From the NCBI RefSeq assembly GCF_017642925.1, contig NZ_JAEPOL010000012.1, positions 1 through 64,000 on the forward strand: a stretch of DNA of 64,000 nucleotides, read 5' to 3'. The position numbers and the translations under genes are program-made. The stretch is from Maricaulis sp. GTDB taxonomy: Bacteria > Pseudomonadota > Alphaproteobacteria > Caulobacterales > Maricaulaceae. How positions within the stretch are numbered: the stretch's first letter is position 1; every line of letters starts with the position of its first letter. The notes under the pieces are model-generated. The model was given only the letters and a program-made list of their open reading frames with translations. It had not been told where the DNA came from and ran no database searches. Below, piece by piece: positions 24,384 through 33,518 of this stretch.

Positions 24384-25190
24384 ATGACCGACGGCACGCT
24401 GGTTCAGGATTTCGGGGCGGATCCCATCGCCACCCGGGAAACCGACCACTACCAGAAGGAATATATCGAGGGCTTTGTCGACAAGTGGGACGAATTGATC
24501 GACTGGGACGCCCGCGCGGAAAGCGAAGGGCGCTTCTTCATCGACATCCTGAAAGCCCGTGACAAGAAGAAGGTTCTCGATGCCGCGGCCGGCACGGGCT
24601 TTCACTCGATCCAGCTGCTCAAGGCCGGTTTCGATGTGACGACCGTCGACGGCAGCGCGGAAATGCTGGGCAAGGCGTTTGAAAACGGCCGCCGGCGCAA
24701 TCTCGTTCTCAATACCGTCCACGCCGACTGGCGCTGGCTGAACAAGGACGTCCACGGCAAGTTCGACGCCATCATCTGCCTGGGCAATTCCTTCACCCAC
24801 CTGTTCGACGAGCATGATCGCCGCCGTGCCCTGGCGGAGTTCTATGCGGCCCTGAAATGGGACGGCATCCTGATCATCGACCAGCGCAATTACGACTCGA
24901 TCCTCGACGGCGATTTCTCGACCAAGCACAAATACTATTATTGCGGCGACCAGGTCGTGGCCGAGCCCGAGCATGTCGATGACGGGTTGGCGCGCTTCCG
25001 CTACGCCTTCCCGGACGGCGCCGTCTACCACCTCAACATGTTCCCGCTGCGCAAGGCCTATACGCGCAAGCTGCTGACCGATGTCGGGTTCAAGAAGGTG
25101 AAGACCTACGGCGATTTCCAGGAGACCTACCAGGAAAACGATCCGGACTTTTTCGTCCATGTTGCGGAGAAACTCGAAGATGAGCAGTAA
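24384..25190 (+). CDS. Glycine/sarcosine N-methyltransferase
   Basis: A 268-residue SAM-dependent methyltransferase that converts glycine to sarcosine and dimethylglycine, the first steps of glycine betaine synthesis without choline. The SAM motif I is VLDAAAGTGFHSIQLL (~65-80), followed by DVTTVDGSAEML. Very characteristic of this family are YIEGFVDKWDELIDWDAR, DAIICLGNSFTHLFDEHDRR, YYYCGDQVVAEPEHVDDGL and the C-terminal DFQETYQENDPDFFVHVAE. No clear Shine-Dalgarno sequence precedes ATG 24384, and a stop (TGA) abuts it, so the start cannot be earlier. The next gene begins inside its last codons. It is expected to be osmotically controlled. Confidence 0.92.
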   Translation: MTDGTLVQDFGADPIATRETDHYQKEYIEGFVDKWDELIDWDARAESEGRFFIDILKARDKKKVLDAAAGTGFHSIQLLKAGFDVTTVDGSAEMLGKAFENGRRRNLVLNTVHADWRWLNKDVHGKFDAIICLGNSFTHLFDEHDRRRALAEFYAALKWDGILIIDQRNYDSILDGDFSTKHKYYYCGDQVVAEPEHVDDGLARFRYAFPDGAVYHLNMFPLRKAYTRKLLTDVGFKKVKTYGDFQETYQENDPDFFVHVAEKLEDEQ

Positions 25191-26013
25191 GTCCCAAGCC
25201 GTCCTCGAGGCGGAGACCTATTACGACAGTGCGCCGGCCGATGCCTTCTACCGCGCTGTCTGGGGCGGCGAGGACATCCATGTCGGGATGTATGCGACAC
25301 CGGACGAGGATATCGCCCGGGCCAGCCGCCGCACCGTGACCACGATGGCCGACCGTCTCAAGACGATCGGACCGGACAGCAAGGTGATCGATCTGGGTGC
25401 CGGTTTCGGCGGCTCGGCGCGCTATCTCGCCGACCGTTTCGGCTGTCACGTCACCTGCCTGAACCTGTCGGAGACCCAGAACGCCTTCAACCGGGAGCTT
25501 ACGGCCAGAGCCGGCATGAACGACAAGATCGATGTGGTCTACGGCTCCTTCGAAGAACTCGACGATCCGGACGACAGCTATGACATCGTCTGGTCGCAGG
25601 ACTCCTTCCTGCATTCGGGCGAACGCCTGAAAGTGATGGACGAGATCGCCCGCATCATCCGGCCGGGCGGCGAGCTGATCTTTACCGACCCGATGCAGGC
25701 GGACGATTGTCCGGACGGCGTGCTGGATCACATCCTGCGCCGTATCCACCTGCAGACCTTCGGCTCGGTCGCCTTCTACCGCCACGCGCCGGAGAAACGC
25801 GGTTTCGAAGCGCTCGATCTCGACGAGACGCCGATGAATCTGCGCACGCACTACAACCGGGTGCGCGAGGTTCTGCTGGATCGCCGCGAGGAGCTCACCC
25901 GCCTGTCCGGCGCCGGGTATGTCGACGGCATGATCGACGGGCTGAAACACTGGGTTGACGGCGCCGACAAGGGCTATCTCAACTGGGGTATCCTGCACTT
26001 CGCCAAGGCCTGA
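25180..26013 (+). CDS. Sarcosine/dimethylglycine N-methyltransferase
   Basis: A 277-residue SAM-dependent methyltransferase completing glycine betaine synthesis (sarcosine to dimethylglycine to betaine). It has the N-terminal family motif YYDSAPADAFYRAVWGGEDI, SAM motif I VIDLGAGFGGSARYLAD (~70-86), and SYDIVWSQDSFLHSGERL with PGGELIFTDPMQADD. The start at 25180 has GGAG ten bases upstream and overlaps the stop of the first methyltransferase by 11 bases, so both are translated from one mRNA. The pair fits the halophile-type GSMT/SDMT system and explains salt tolerance in a marine bacterium. Confidence 0.92.
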   Translation: MSSKSQAVLEAETYYDSAPADAFYRAVWGGEDIHVGMYATPDEDIARASRRTVTTMADRLKTIGPDSKVIDLGAGFGGSARYLADRFGCHVTCLNLSETQNAFNRELTARAGMNDKIDVVYGSFEELDDPDDSYDIVWSQDSFLHSGERLKVMDEIARIIRPGGELIFTDPMQADDCPDGVLDHILRRIHLQTFGSVAFYRHAPEKRGFEALDLDETPMNLRTHYNRVREVLLDRREELTRLSGAGYVDGMIDGLKHWVDGADKGYLNWGILHFAKA

Positions 26014-26094
26014 CAGCCTTGTAACGCGCAAGCCGATGGACGCCGCCGCGCGCACGCCCTAGCGTGGCGGCGTCTGTCGTCGCAGGATATTCCC

Positions 26095-26766
26095 ATGTTG
26101 TCGCGTCTGGTCCTGAGCCCCCTCCTTCTCGTCCTGTGCGCCATGCCGGCATCGGCCCAGAACGATGTGCGCCACGCAGAGCGCATGCGCTACCAGTCCT
26201 GTATCGCGATGAGCGGCGACGATCCGGCCGAGGCGCTGGAGGAGGCCCAGATCTGGCGCATCGAGGGCGGCGGCTGGCCGGCCGAGGTGTGCGAGGCGCA
26301 CGCCTATATCGCGCTCGGCGATTTCGACGTCGCCGCCGGCATTCTTGAAGAACTGGCATCGGAACGGCGCGCCGGCATGGTCGATGCCGAACGGGTCGAC
26401 TTCCTGACGCTGGCTGGCGAGACCCGCGCACGCAATGGCAATGCAGACGCAGCCTTCGACAATTACGCGGCCGCCCTGGCCCTGGACCCGTTTTCCATCC
26501 TCACCCTGTCCGGCCGGGGACGCCTGTATCTGGCCGAGGAAAACTGGGGCGGTCTGGCGCGCGACGCCCAGAGCCTGGTCGACCTGGTGCCGGAAAGCGC
26601 CGAGGGCTGGTATCTGCGCGCCGCCTTCCACCTGAACACGGGCAATCTGGATGACGCAGCCTCCGACATCGAGGCGGCCCGCGAACGGGCTCCCGAGCGT
26701 ATCGAGATCCTGGTTTTGCGCGGACAGATCAATGAAGCGCGCCGGCTCGCCGCGAGCGGCGGCTAG
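26095..26766 (+). CDS. Secreted TPR-repeat protein
   Basis: A 223-residue protein with a Sec signal peptide (ending PASAQ, ~22) and three or four TPR-like helix pairs: CEAHAYIALGDFDVAAGILE, GETRARNGNADAAFDNYAAALALDP, then GWYLRAAFHLNTGNLDDAAS. These act as protein-binding scaffolds. It lies 81 bases after the betaine genes and converges on the GGDEF gene, with stop codons only 3 bases apart. Partner unknown. Confidence 0.75.
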   Translation: MLSRLVLSPLLLVLCAMPASAQNDVRHAERMRYQSCIAMSGDDPAEALEEAQIWRIEGGGWPAEVCEAHAYIALGDFDVAAGILEELASERRAGMVDAERVDFLTLAGETRARNGNADAAFDNYAAALALDPFSILTLSGRGRLYLAEENWGGLARDAQSLVDLVPESAEGWYLRAAFHLNTGNLDDAASDIEAARERAPERIEILVLRGQINEARRLAASGG

Positions 26767-26769
26767 TTC

Positions 26770-27756
26770 CTAGCCGACAGCACGCACCGGCGCGTCCTCG
26801 CGGCAGGAGGCGGCCTCGACCACGCGATTACGGCCGCCAGCCTTGGCGGCATAGAGCGCCTCGTCTGCTGCATGCAACAGGCCTTCGGCCGTCTCCATCA
26901 TCTTGTCGCCTTCCAGCACCGCAACACCGAGACTGGCCGTGACCGGAATCCGGTCGCCATTGTCCACACGCACATCCACAGCGGCTATCGCTTCGCGGAT
27001 GCGTTCCGCCGCGGCCACGGCAGACGCCGCCGTAGCGCCGGGCAGGACGACAGCAAACTCCTCGCCGCCCAGCCGGCCCAGCATGTCGCAATCGCGCAGG
27101 CAGGACTGGACCTGGCGCACGGTCTGGACCAGCACCTTGTCGCCGACGGCGTGCCCATAAGTGTCGTTGGTGCGCTTGAAATGGTCGAGATCGACCATGA
27201 CGGCGGCCAGCGGCGCATCCTGACGGCGGGCGCGATCCACCAGCGTGTCCAGATACTGCATGAAAGCGCGGCGATTGGCGGCGCCGGTCAGCGCATCGGT
27301 CTCGGCCATGTGGCGGAATTGTTTCTGCATCCGCACCAGGCGCGTCGCCGCCCGCAGGCGGGCCCGCAGCTCGGTCATGTTGACGGGTTTGCGGATGAAA
27401 TCGTCCGCCCCGGCATCCAGCGATTCCTCAAGGCGCTTTTCCTGACCGGATGCCGTTACGACAATGGTATAGACCGTCTCGGTTTCCGGATTGGACTTGA
27501 GCAGCCAGCACGCTTCCAGCCCGCTGGTCGTGCCGACCTCGATCCCCGTCAGGAAGATATCGATCGGCATCAGATTCAGCAGCGTCAGCGCATCCTCGGC
27601 ATTGCTCGCCGTGTGCACTTCATAGCCGGCATCGCGCACGGCTTCGCTCAATATGCGCAATTGCACCTGGCTGTTCTCGCACACCAGGACGGATGTCCGG
27701 TCCGAGAAAACCTGTCCTGCCAGATGCGTGTCCCCGCTCGGCCTGTCGACCTGCAT
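26770..27756 (-). CDS. Diguanylate cyclase with degenerate receiver domain
   Basis: A 328-residue protein with a receiver-like domain (~22-140) then GGDEF (~150-318). The cyclase looks active: GGEEF at 230-234, substrate residues in MVDLDHFKRTNDTYGHAVGD, and an inhibitory RxxD site (R221-D224) five residues before GGEEF. The receiver is PleD-like but lacks its phosphate site. The aspartate position is G71 (DIFLTGIEV), and the acidic pair is CEN (26-28), although T101 and K123 are kept. It would not be phosphorylated and may respond to a partner instead. Start 27756 follows GGGGAG; a TTG at 27813 is a longer alternative. The product would be cyclic di-GMP, affecting motility and surface life. 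Confidence 0.88.
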   Translation of the reverse strand: MQVDRPSGDTHLAGQVFSDRTSVLVCENSQVQLRILSEAVRDAGYEVHTASNAEDALTLLNLMPIDIFLTGIEVGTTSGLEACWLLKSNPETETVYTIVVTASGQEKRLEESLDAGADDFIRKPVNMTELRARLRAATRLVRMQKQFRHMAETDALTGAANRRAFMQYLDTLVDRARRQDAPLAAVMVDLDHFKRTNDTYGHAVGDKVLVQTVRQVQSCLRDCDMLGRLGGEEFAVVLPGATAASAVAAAERIREAIAAVDVRVDNGDRIPVTASLGVAVLEGDKMMETAEGLLHAADEALYAAKAGGRNRVVEAASCREDAPVRAVG

Positions 27757-27827
27757 TGTGTCAGACGCTCCCCATGCGTCAGCCCCTCCAAGGGGCGGAG
27801 CCTTAGACCTCAAAAACTAACAAGCCC

Positions 27828-28952
27828 TCAACCCGAGGTAAGTTTCTTATTCACGCGCGCCCATTCTTCGCGGACATGCGGATCGGTCTCGTTTTCTGCA
27901 TGCCGTGCCGCCGCCCGCAGAGCTGCCTCCGGATCGAGCCGGCCAAGGGCCCAGACGGCCATGCCGCGCACCTCGGGGGCCGCGTCTCCAAGGCGCTCCA
28001 GCACCACAGGCACAAGCGCAGCGTCACCGGAATTGCCAATCGCTATAAGCACGTTACGCAAAAACCGGTTGCGTCCGATCCGTTTCACCGGCGAGGCGGT
28101 GAAGACCTGCCGGAATTCCGCATCGTTCAGCGCCGCCAGCTCGGCCAGCAGCGGCCCTTTCAGCTCGGGCCGCGGATGGAAGGCCGTCTCCTCGGCGACG
28201 GCCGCGAACTTGTTCCACGGGCAGACCGCCAGACAGTCGTCGCAACCATAGATACGATTGCCCATGGGCTCCCGGAATTCCTCCGGGATCGGCCCCTTGT
28301 GCTCGATCGTCAGATAGGAAATGCAGCGCCGCGCATCGAGCCGGTAGGGGGCCGGAAAGGCGTTCGTCGGGCAGATATCGAGACACGCCCGGCACGAGCC
28401 GCAATGATCCGTCTCGGCGGTATCGGGCTGCAGGTCGGCCGTGGTCAGCATGACGCCCAGAAACAGCCAGGAGCCGTGCTCGCGGCTGACCAGATTGGTG
28501 TGCTTGCCCTGCCAGCCCATGCCCGCCTTGCCGGCCAGCGGCTTTTCCATCAGCGGGGCGGTATCGACGAAGACTTTCACATCCTCGCCGGTGTCCTGCG
28601 CAAAGGCCCGCGCCAGGTGTTTGAGGCGCTTCTTCATCAGGTCGTGATAGTCGGCATTCTGTGCATAGACCGAGATCACGCCCTCGGACCGGCGCTCCAG
28701 CAGCGGCAGGGGGTCAAAACCGGGCCCGTAATTCATCGCCACGACAACAGCCGATTTCGCCGCGTCCCACATGGCAGTGGGATGCTTGCGCCGCTCCAGC
28801 GTGTCTTCCATCCACGCCATCGAGCCGTGCAGCCCTTCGCCGACAAACTGCGCCAGCCGCTCCCCCGCCTCCCAGGCCTCATCGGCCCGGCAGATGCGCA
28901 CGGCCGTGAAGCCGAGTCCGGTGGCGAGGGATTTGACGGTGTCGACGTGCAT
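27828..28952 (-). CDS. queG: Epoxyqueuosine reductase QueG
   Basis: A 374-residue cobalamin and iron-sulfur enzyme that performs the last step of queuosine formation in tRNA (epoxyqueuosine to queuosine). Two 4Fe-4S ligand sets are present: [16 protein letters not shown] (~181) and [13 protein letters not shown] (~235). The C-terminal end is a HEAT-like repeat ([20 protein letters not shown]). N-terminal landmarks are [16 protein letters not shown] and [19 protein letters not shown]. Start 28952 gives the normal length and an 11-base gap after the fzlA-like gene, so the two are likely cotranscribed. Confidence 0.95.
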   Translation of the reverse strand: MHVDTVKSLATGLGFTAVRICRADEAWEAGERLAQFVGEGLHGSMAWMEDTLERRKHPTAMWDAAKSAVVVAMNYGPGFDPLPLLERRSEGVISVYAQNADYHDLMKKRLKHLARAFAQDTGEDVKVFVDTAPLMEKPLAGKAGMGWQGKHTNLVSREHGSWLFLGVMLTTADLQPDTAETDHCGSCRACLDICPTNAFPAPYRLDARRCISYLTIEHKGPIPEEFREPMGNRIYGCDDCLAVCPWNKFAAVAEETAFHPRPELKGPLLAELAALNDAEFRQVFTASPVKRIGRNRFLRNVLIAIGNSGDAALVPVVLERLGDAAPEVRGMAVWALGRLDPEAALRAAARHAENETDPHVREEWARVNKKLTSG

Positions 28953-28963
28953 GCTGGCCTGCC

Positions 28964-29641
28964 CTAGAAATCCAGATCCGCATAGTGCGTCGAGGCCGGG
29001 GTGCCCGGGAGTTTGTCGGTCAGGAGACCGCGGAAGGCCGGGCGGCATTTGACGCGCTGATACCAGTGCTTAACCGGCTCGAACGCGTCCCACGGGACGT
29101 CGCCGAGATAGTCGGCGCAGGACAGGTGGGCCGCAGCGGCGATATCGGCCAGCGTATAGCGCGGGCCGGCCAGCCCGTCGCGGCTTTCCAGAAGCCAGGC
29201 CATATATTCGAGATGCCAGCGCAGATGGTCGCGCCCCGCGCGGAGCGCAGCCGGGTCCGGCGAGCCGAGGCCCTGGGCGCGCTTTTCCAGCTTTTCATGC
29301 AGGAGGTAGGCGTTGACCTCGCCGTCATACTTGCGGTCGAACCAGTCGACGAGCCGCCGCGCCTCGGCGCGCTCGGCCGGACCGCCGGGCAGCAGGCAGG
29401 GCGTCGGCGTCGTTTCTTCCAGGTATTCCAGGATCGCGCGGCTCTCCACGATCACCCGCCGGCCGCCGCCGGACTCGTCGATCAGCACCGGCGTCGTCCC
29501 TGCCGGATTGAGCGAAACGAGATCGTCCGGACGCTCCCAGGGAACCTCCAGCTGCAGGTCGTGCCGCAGGGATTTCTCCTCCAGCGCCAGCCGGACCTGG
29601 CGGGAAAACGGATCGAGGGGCCAGAAGTGCAGGATGCGCAT
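28964..29641 (-). CDS. fzlA: GST-like cell division protein FzlA
   Basis: A 225-residue protein with a glutathione-S-transferase fold: thioredoxin-like N-domain ([32 protein letters not shown]) and an all-helical C-domain ([20 protein letters not shown]). It ends in the sequence HYADLDF. In Caulobacter the GST-like protein FzlA binds FtsZ, curves its filaments and is needed for constriction; its extreme C-terminus (Asp-Leu near the end) is functionally important. Size, the tryptophan at 35 in PWERPDD and the ADLDF tail fit that protein better than a detoxifying GST. The assignment rests on remembered features, not an alignment. It is upstream of queG with an 11-base gap. Confidence 0.72.
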   Translation of the reverse strand: MRILHFWPLDPFSRQVRLALEEKSLRHDLQLEVPWERPDDLVSLNPAGTTPVLIDESGGGRRVIVESRAILEYLEETTPTPCLLPGGPAERAEARRLVDWFDRKYDGEVNAYLLHEKLEKRAQGLGSPDPAALRAGRDHLRWHLEYMAWLLESRDGLAGPRYTLADIAAAAHLSCADYLGDVPWDAFEPVKHWYQRVKCRPAFRGLLTDKLPGTPASTHYADLDF

Positions 29642-29672
29642 GGTGCGAGGCTAGCCTGTTTCGGCGCGCGGT

Positions 29673-30650
29673 CTAAGGGTCATGTGCTTCGACCGGATCG
29701 TCGCCCTTGAAGAATTCCGCACCATGCGGCTCGGCCGCGCCGTGAGGGTCGGCGTGGATGATGATATCGGCAGCGGGATAGGCGGCCAGGATGCGCCTCT
29801 CGCAATCCACCAGGATGGAATGGGCGTCGCGCAGGCTCATGTCCGGCTTCAACGCCATATGGAACTGGATGTGCAGCAGCGGGCCGGCCGCCCGCGTGCG
29901 CAATTGATGGATATTGATGATGCGCGGATCTTCAGCCGCGATGTGCATGATGCGGTCGCGCTCTTCCTCGGGCAGCTCCCGGTCCATCAGCTGATTGCCG
30001 GCCCCGCGGGCCACGCCCCAGGCCGTCCATCCCAGCCAGGCCGCCACACCGAGCGCTGCAAGCGCATCCAGCCAGAGCCAGCCGAGAAGCGTGGCGCCTG
30101 CGATACCCGCGATCACGGCAATGTTCGAACCGAGATCGGAAAAATAGTGCGCCCGGTCACCTTCCACCGCTATCGAGCCGGTCTTTTCCAGGGCCCGGGT
30201 CTGGACGATCAGCAGAACCAGGGTCAGTGCAATGGACAGCCCCATCACGCCCAGCGCCCAGCCGCTCGCCTCGATCGGTTGCGGCTCGATCAGGTGGGCG
30301 ATCCCCTCGCGCACCAGAAGCGCAGCGGAGACCGCGACCAGGATCGCCTGCAGGATGCCGGCAAAGGCTTCCGCCTTGCCATGACCGAAGCGGTGTTCCG
30401 CATCCGCCGGCTCGGCGGCATAGCGCACCGAGAAATAGACCGTCAGGGATGCCGTCAGATCGAGCAGGCTGTCGGCGGCGGAGGCCAGCAGCGCGACCGA
30501 ACCGGACAGGTACCAGACGATGCCCTTGGTGATTGTCAGGACCAGCGCCACGGCAACGGACGCCGCCGTCGCGCGGCCCGTATGGCTCAGCGCTTCCCGG
30601 GGCTCCAGACGCCCGGGCCCGCCCGGTGAACCGACATGATCATGGGGCAT
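29673..30650 (-). CDS. Cation diffusion facilitator transporter (FieF-like)
   Basis: A 325-residue full-length CDF protein with six transmembrane helices, metal-site residues in helix 2 (LASAADSLLDLTASL) and helix 5 (HYFSDLGSN), the conserved loop HRFGHGKAEAFAG, and a cytoplasmic ferredoxin-like C-terminal domain (HIAAEDPRIINIHQLRTR to HADPHG). It exports divalent metals (Zn, Fe or Cd) using the proton gradient. The N-terminus is His-rich (MPHDHVG). Its start overlaps the end of the upstream nucleoside hydrolase gene by 11 bases, so the two are coupled. Confidence 0.92.
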   Translation of the reverse strand: MPHDHVGSPGGPGRLEPREALSHTGRATAASVAVALVLTITKGIVWYLSGSVALLASAADSLLDLTASLTVYFSVRYAAEPADAEHRFGHGKAEAFAGILQAILVAVSAALLVREGIAHLIEPQPIEASGWALGVMGLSIALTLVLLIVQTRALEKTGSIAVEGDRAHYFSDLGSNIAVIAGIAGATLLGWLWLDALAALGVAAWLGWTAWGVARGAGNQLMDRELPEEERDRIMHIAAEDPRIINIHQLRTRAAGPLLHIQFHMALKPDMSLRDAHSILVDCERRILAAYPAADIIIHADPHGAAEPHGAEFFKGDDPVEAHDP

Positions 30651-31647
30651 TGGTATTGTCCTTCCCGCTGCCGGTGTAGGGCCGGCCGCCAAGCGGCGTC
30701 AATTCCGCCGAGACCGTCAGGCAGGATTCAATCCAGTCCAGCGCCCGGACGGCATCGACATCGCGCGCCACCTCGATGCACCGCGCCGCCGGATCCGGTC
30801 GCAGCAGCCCGGTGAACGCCCCGTCTTCGCCCAGAACGTAGCGGCCCGGCTCGACGGCGAACAGGCCGGCCTCGGGCGCCAGCGCTGCAGCCACCGCCAG
30901 GGCGTCGTGCGGATAGCAGCCATCAATCCCTTCCATGGCCTGGTAGGCATCCATGTAGTGGGCATGCGCACGGCGCAGGAAAGTCAGCACCGGCCGGTCA
31001 TGCCGGTCTGCCAGTCGGGCCAGCCAGGCCCGCTCCATCACGACGCGGCGGCAGGTATCGAGCGGCATGACCAGGAGATTCGGCGCCTGTTCGATCACGA
31101 TGCGGGCGGCCTCGAGGTCGGAACTGGCATTGAATTCGGCCCGGTCCCGCCGCACGTCGGGAACGCTGAGGCTTGTCCCCATGCACACAATCCGGCCAAT
31201 TCCGGCAAAGGCTTCGGCGTCGCGCAGGAGTGCCCGCGCCAGATTGGTCATCGGACCGGTACACACCAGGCGTCCGGCTGCACCGGCCTCACGCGCGAAG
31301 GCGGCCAGCGCGTCGGCCGTCTCGTCGGGATGGGCCTCGCGAACGACCCCGGTTTCGAAGGCCAGCGCATGATCTGCCGTCACACCGCCCAGACCGTCCT
31401 CGCCATGGATTGCGTGCGCATCCTGCCAGGGATGTCCCGTCAACGGGCGGTCGGCGCCGACATGGACCGCAGCGGACTTGCCGGGATAGAAGGCCTGGAC
31501 CAGGGCGGCATTGCGCGCTGCACGGCGCGGCGAGACATTGCCGAACACGGTCGATACGCCAGCCAGCCGCCCTTCGGAAACCGCAAGGGCGCAGACCAGG
31601 GCCAACGCATCGTCCACGCCGCCATCGGTATCGATCCAGATCCGCAT
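30640..31647 (-). CDS. Inosine-uridine preferring nucleoside hydrolase family
   Basis: A 335-residue nucleoside hydrolase that splits ribonucleosides into base and ribose. The calcium and ribose-binding motif DTDGGVDDALAL (from residue 6) is intact. Later landmarks are VCTGPMTNLARAL, NASSDLEAARIVIE (substrate Asn/Glu region) and CYPHDALAVAAAL, with the second catalytic-site Asp in PHDALA. The start at 31647 has GGGAG upstream. It appears to form an operon with the CDF gene; the pairing has no obvious metabolic reason. It is divergent from uppP. Confidence 0.9.
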   Translation of the reverse strand: MRIWIDTDGGVDDALALVCALAVSEGRLAGVSTVFGNVSPRRAARNAALVQAFYPGKSAAVHVGADRPLTGHPWQDAHAIHGEDGLGGVTADHALAFETGVVREAHPDETADALAAFAREAGAAGRLVCTGPMTNLARALLRDAEAFAGIGRIVCMGTSLSVPDVRRDRAEFNASSDLEAARIVIEQAPNLLVMPLDTCRRVVMERAWLARLADRHDRPVLTFLRRAHAHYMDAYQAMEGIDGCYPHDALAVAAALAPEAGLFAVEPGRYVLGEDGAFTGLLRPDPAARCIEVARDVDAVRALDWIESCLTVSAELTPLGGRPYTGSGKDNTNAP

Positions 31648-31737
31648 CCCGTCTCCCGCTTGCCTGCGCAGTCGCCCACTGGCCAAGCACTGTGAACTGG
31701 CGGAATATGCCGCCGGCCCGTCCAGGGGAAGACCCAC

Positions 31738-32541
31738 ATGCCACTCATTCAGCTGATTGTTCTCGCGCTCGTCCAGGGCCTCACCGAATTCCTGCCGATC
31801 TCGTCCTCGGCTCACCTCATCCTGGCGCCGGGTGCGCTGGGCGTGGAGGACCAGGGTCCGCTGATCGATGTGATGGCGCACGCGGGGTCGCTGGTTGCGG
31901 TCCTGGTGTATTTCTGGCGCGACATATTCGATGTGGCGCGCGGCAAGCTGGCCCTGCTGACCGGACGGATCACGCCGGGCGGACGGATCGCCATCCTGGT
32001 GGCTGCTTCGATGCCGCCGGTCTTCATCTTCGCCGGCGCGCTCTACGCCTTCGATCTGGTCGATGCCCTGCGCTCGCCGGCCGTGATTGCCGGGGCCACG
32101 CTGGTCTTTGCCCTGCCGCTCTGGCTGGCCGACCGCTATGGCAAGCAGACCGGCACGCTGGAGACGCTCAGCTTCAAGGACGCCGCCCTGATCGGCATCG
32201 CCCAGCTGTTCGCCCTCATCCCCGGCGCGTCCCGTTCCGGCGTTACCATGACGGCAGGCCGGGCGCTGGGCCTGAAACGCTCGGAAAGCGCTCGCTTCTC
32301 CATGCTGATGGCCATCCCGGTGATCGCCGCGTTTGCCCTGGTATCCGTGATCGACCTTGCGGGGGCGGACGATGCCGGCGCCTCGCTCGAAGCCGGCCTG
32401 ATCGTGGCCGTGCTGTCCTTCTTCGCGGCCTGGGCGTCGATTGCCGTGATGATGAAACTCGTCGACCGGATCGGCTTCCTGCCCTTCGTGCTCTACCGGC
32501 TGGCCCTCGGCCTCATTCTGATCGGCTTGATTATCCTCTAG
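31738..32541 (+). CDS. uppP: Undecaprenyl-diphosphate phosphatase
   Basis: A 267-residue polytopic membrane protein, BacA/UppP family, that recycles the lipid carrier for peptidoglycan and polysaccharides by removing a phosphate from undecaprenyl diphosphate. Both active-site motifs are present: QGLTEFLPISSSAHL (residues ~13-27) and IPGASRSGVTMTAG (~160). Overexpression of such proteins gives bacitracin resistance. GGAAG precedes the start. It is followed after 46 bases by the CPBP gene. The NDUFA9-like gene nearby is a common neighbour in alphaproteobacteria. Confidence 0.96.
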   Translation: MPLIQLIVLALVQGLTEFLPISSSAHLILAPGALGVEDQGPLIDVMAHAGSLVAVLVYFWRDIFDVARGKLALLTGRITPGGRIAILVAASMPPVFIFAGALYAFDLVDALRSPAVIAGATLVFALPLWLADRYGKQTGTLETLSFKDAALIGIAQLFALIPGASRSGVTMTAGRALGLKRSESARFSMLMAIPVIAAFALVSVIDLAGADDAGASLEAGLIVAVLSFFAAWASIAVMMKLVDRIGFLPFVLYRLALGLILIGLIIL

Positions 32542-32587
32542 CTTCCCGGGCACTGTAAGCCGGCACGCTTCAGCGCGGGGGGACGAC

Positions 32588-33469
32588 ATGCGGGCCATCG
32601 GGGTTTTTCTGGTTGTGAGTTTCGGTGTCAGCTGGGCGATCGGGGCCTGGCTGTACAGTGAGGGCGGCCTTGCGGGCGCCGGTGCCTTCGCCACCCTCTA
32701 CATGACGGGCTTCATGTTCGGACCGGCCATCGGTGCGATCGTGGCCACCATCCTGTTCGATCGCAACCGCGCCCTGACCGCTCTGGGCTTCAGGCCCGGC
32801 CGCGCCGGCCCGGTTGTCGTCTGGACGATCTGGGGCTGGCTTGTTCCCGTTGTGCTGGCAGCACTGGCCTCGATCGTGACCCTGGTGCTGACCCGGTCCG
32901 AACCGGCCGATGCCGCAGCGGCCCTGGCCGCCGTGGTCGAAGCCTCGGGCCAGGAGGTGCCGATGTCGCCGGAAATGCTGCTCACCCTGCAGCTGGCCAT
33001 CGGCGTGCCGGTCGGCATCCTGATCAATACCGTGCTGCTGACCATCAGCGAGGAGCTGGGCTGGCGCGGCTGGCTGCAACCGCGGCTGTCCGGTCTGGGC
33101 TTCTGGGTGCAGTCGCTGGTGATCGGCGTGATCTGGGGCGTCTGGCACGCCCCGCTTGTCCTGATGGGCTACAATTATCCGGGCCTGGGCTGGACAGGCG
33201 TCGCCGCGATGACGCTCTTCACCGTGCTCCTGACGCCCTATCTCGCGCTGGCGCGCGAGCGGGGCGGCGGCGTCTATGCCGCCGGCGCCTTTCACGGCTC
33301 CATCAATGCGGTCGCCGGCGTCGGGCTCATCTTCCTGCCGGACCAGAACTGGCCGTGGAACGGGCTTCTGGGCCTGGGCGGCTTTGCGGTACTCGCGGCC
33401 GGCCTGGTGCCGATCGCGCTCTACCGGCAGGCCCGCGGCAAGATCGGAGCGGCCGACGGGGACGTGTAG
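32588..33469 (+). CDS. CPBP family intramembrane metalloprotease
   Basis: A 293-residue polytopic membrane protein of the CPBP (CAAX protease and bacteriocin processing) family. All three active-site motifs are visible: EELGWRGWLQ (EExxxR, ~155), WGVWHAPLVL (~180) and AAGAFHGSIN (~235). Such proteases cut membrane-embedded or peptide substrates; the target here is unknown. It shares its strand with uppP and the lipoprotein pair. Confidence 0.88.
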   Translation: MRAIGVFLVVSFGVSWAIGAWLYSEGGLAGAGAFATLYMTGFMFGPAIGAIVATILFDRNRALTALGFRPGRAGPVVVWTIWGWLVPVVLAALASIVTLVLTRSEPADAAAALAAVVEASGQEVPMSPEMLLTLQLAIGVPVGILINTVLLTISEELGWRGWLQPRLSGLGFWVQSLVIGVIWGVWHAPLVLMGYNYPGLGWTGVAAMTLFTVLLTPYLALARERGGGVYAAGAFHGSINAVAGVGLIFLPDQNWPWNGLLGLGGFAVLAAGLVPIALYRQARGKIGAADGDV

Positions 33470-33518
33470 TTGCTGTGTGCGCAGTTTAAGGTTACCTTCC
33501 TTCTGAAGGAGACAACCG

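Noticed and set aside
30640-32694. Extended 684-residue frame ending with the nucleoside hydrolase
   Set aside because: Only the last 335 residues match the hydrolase; the upstream part is antisense to uppP and has composition typical of a shadow frame.
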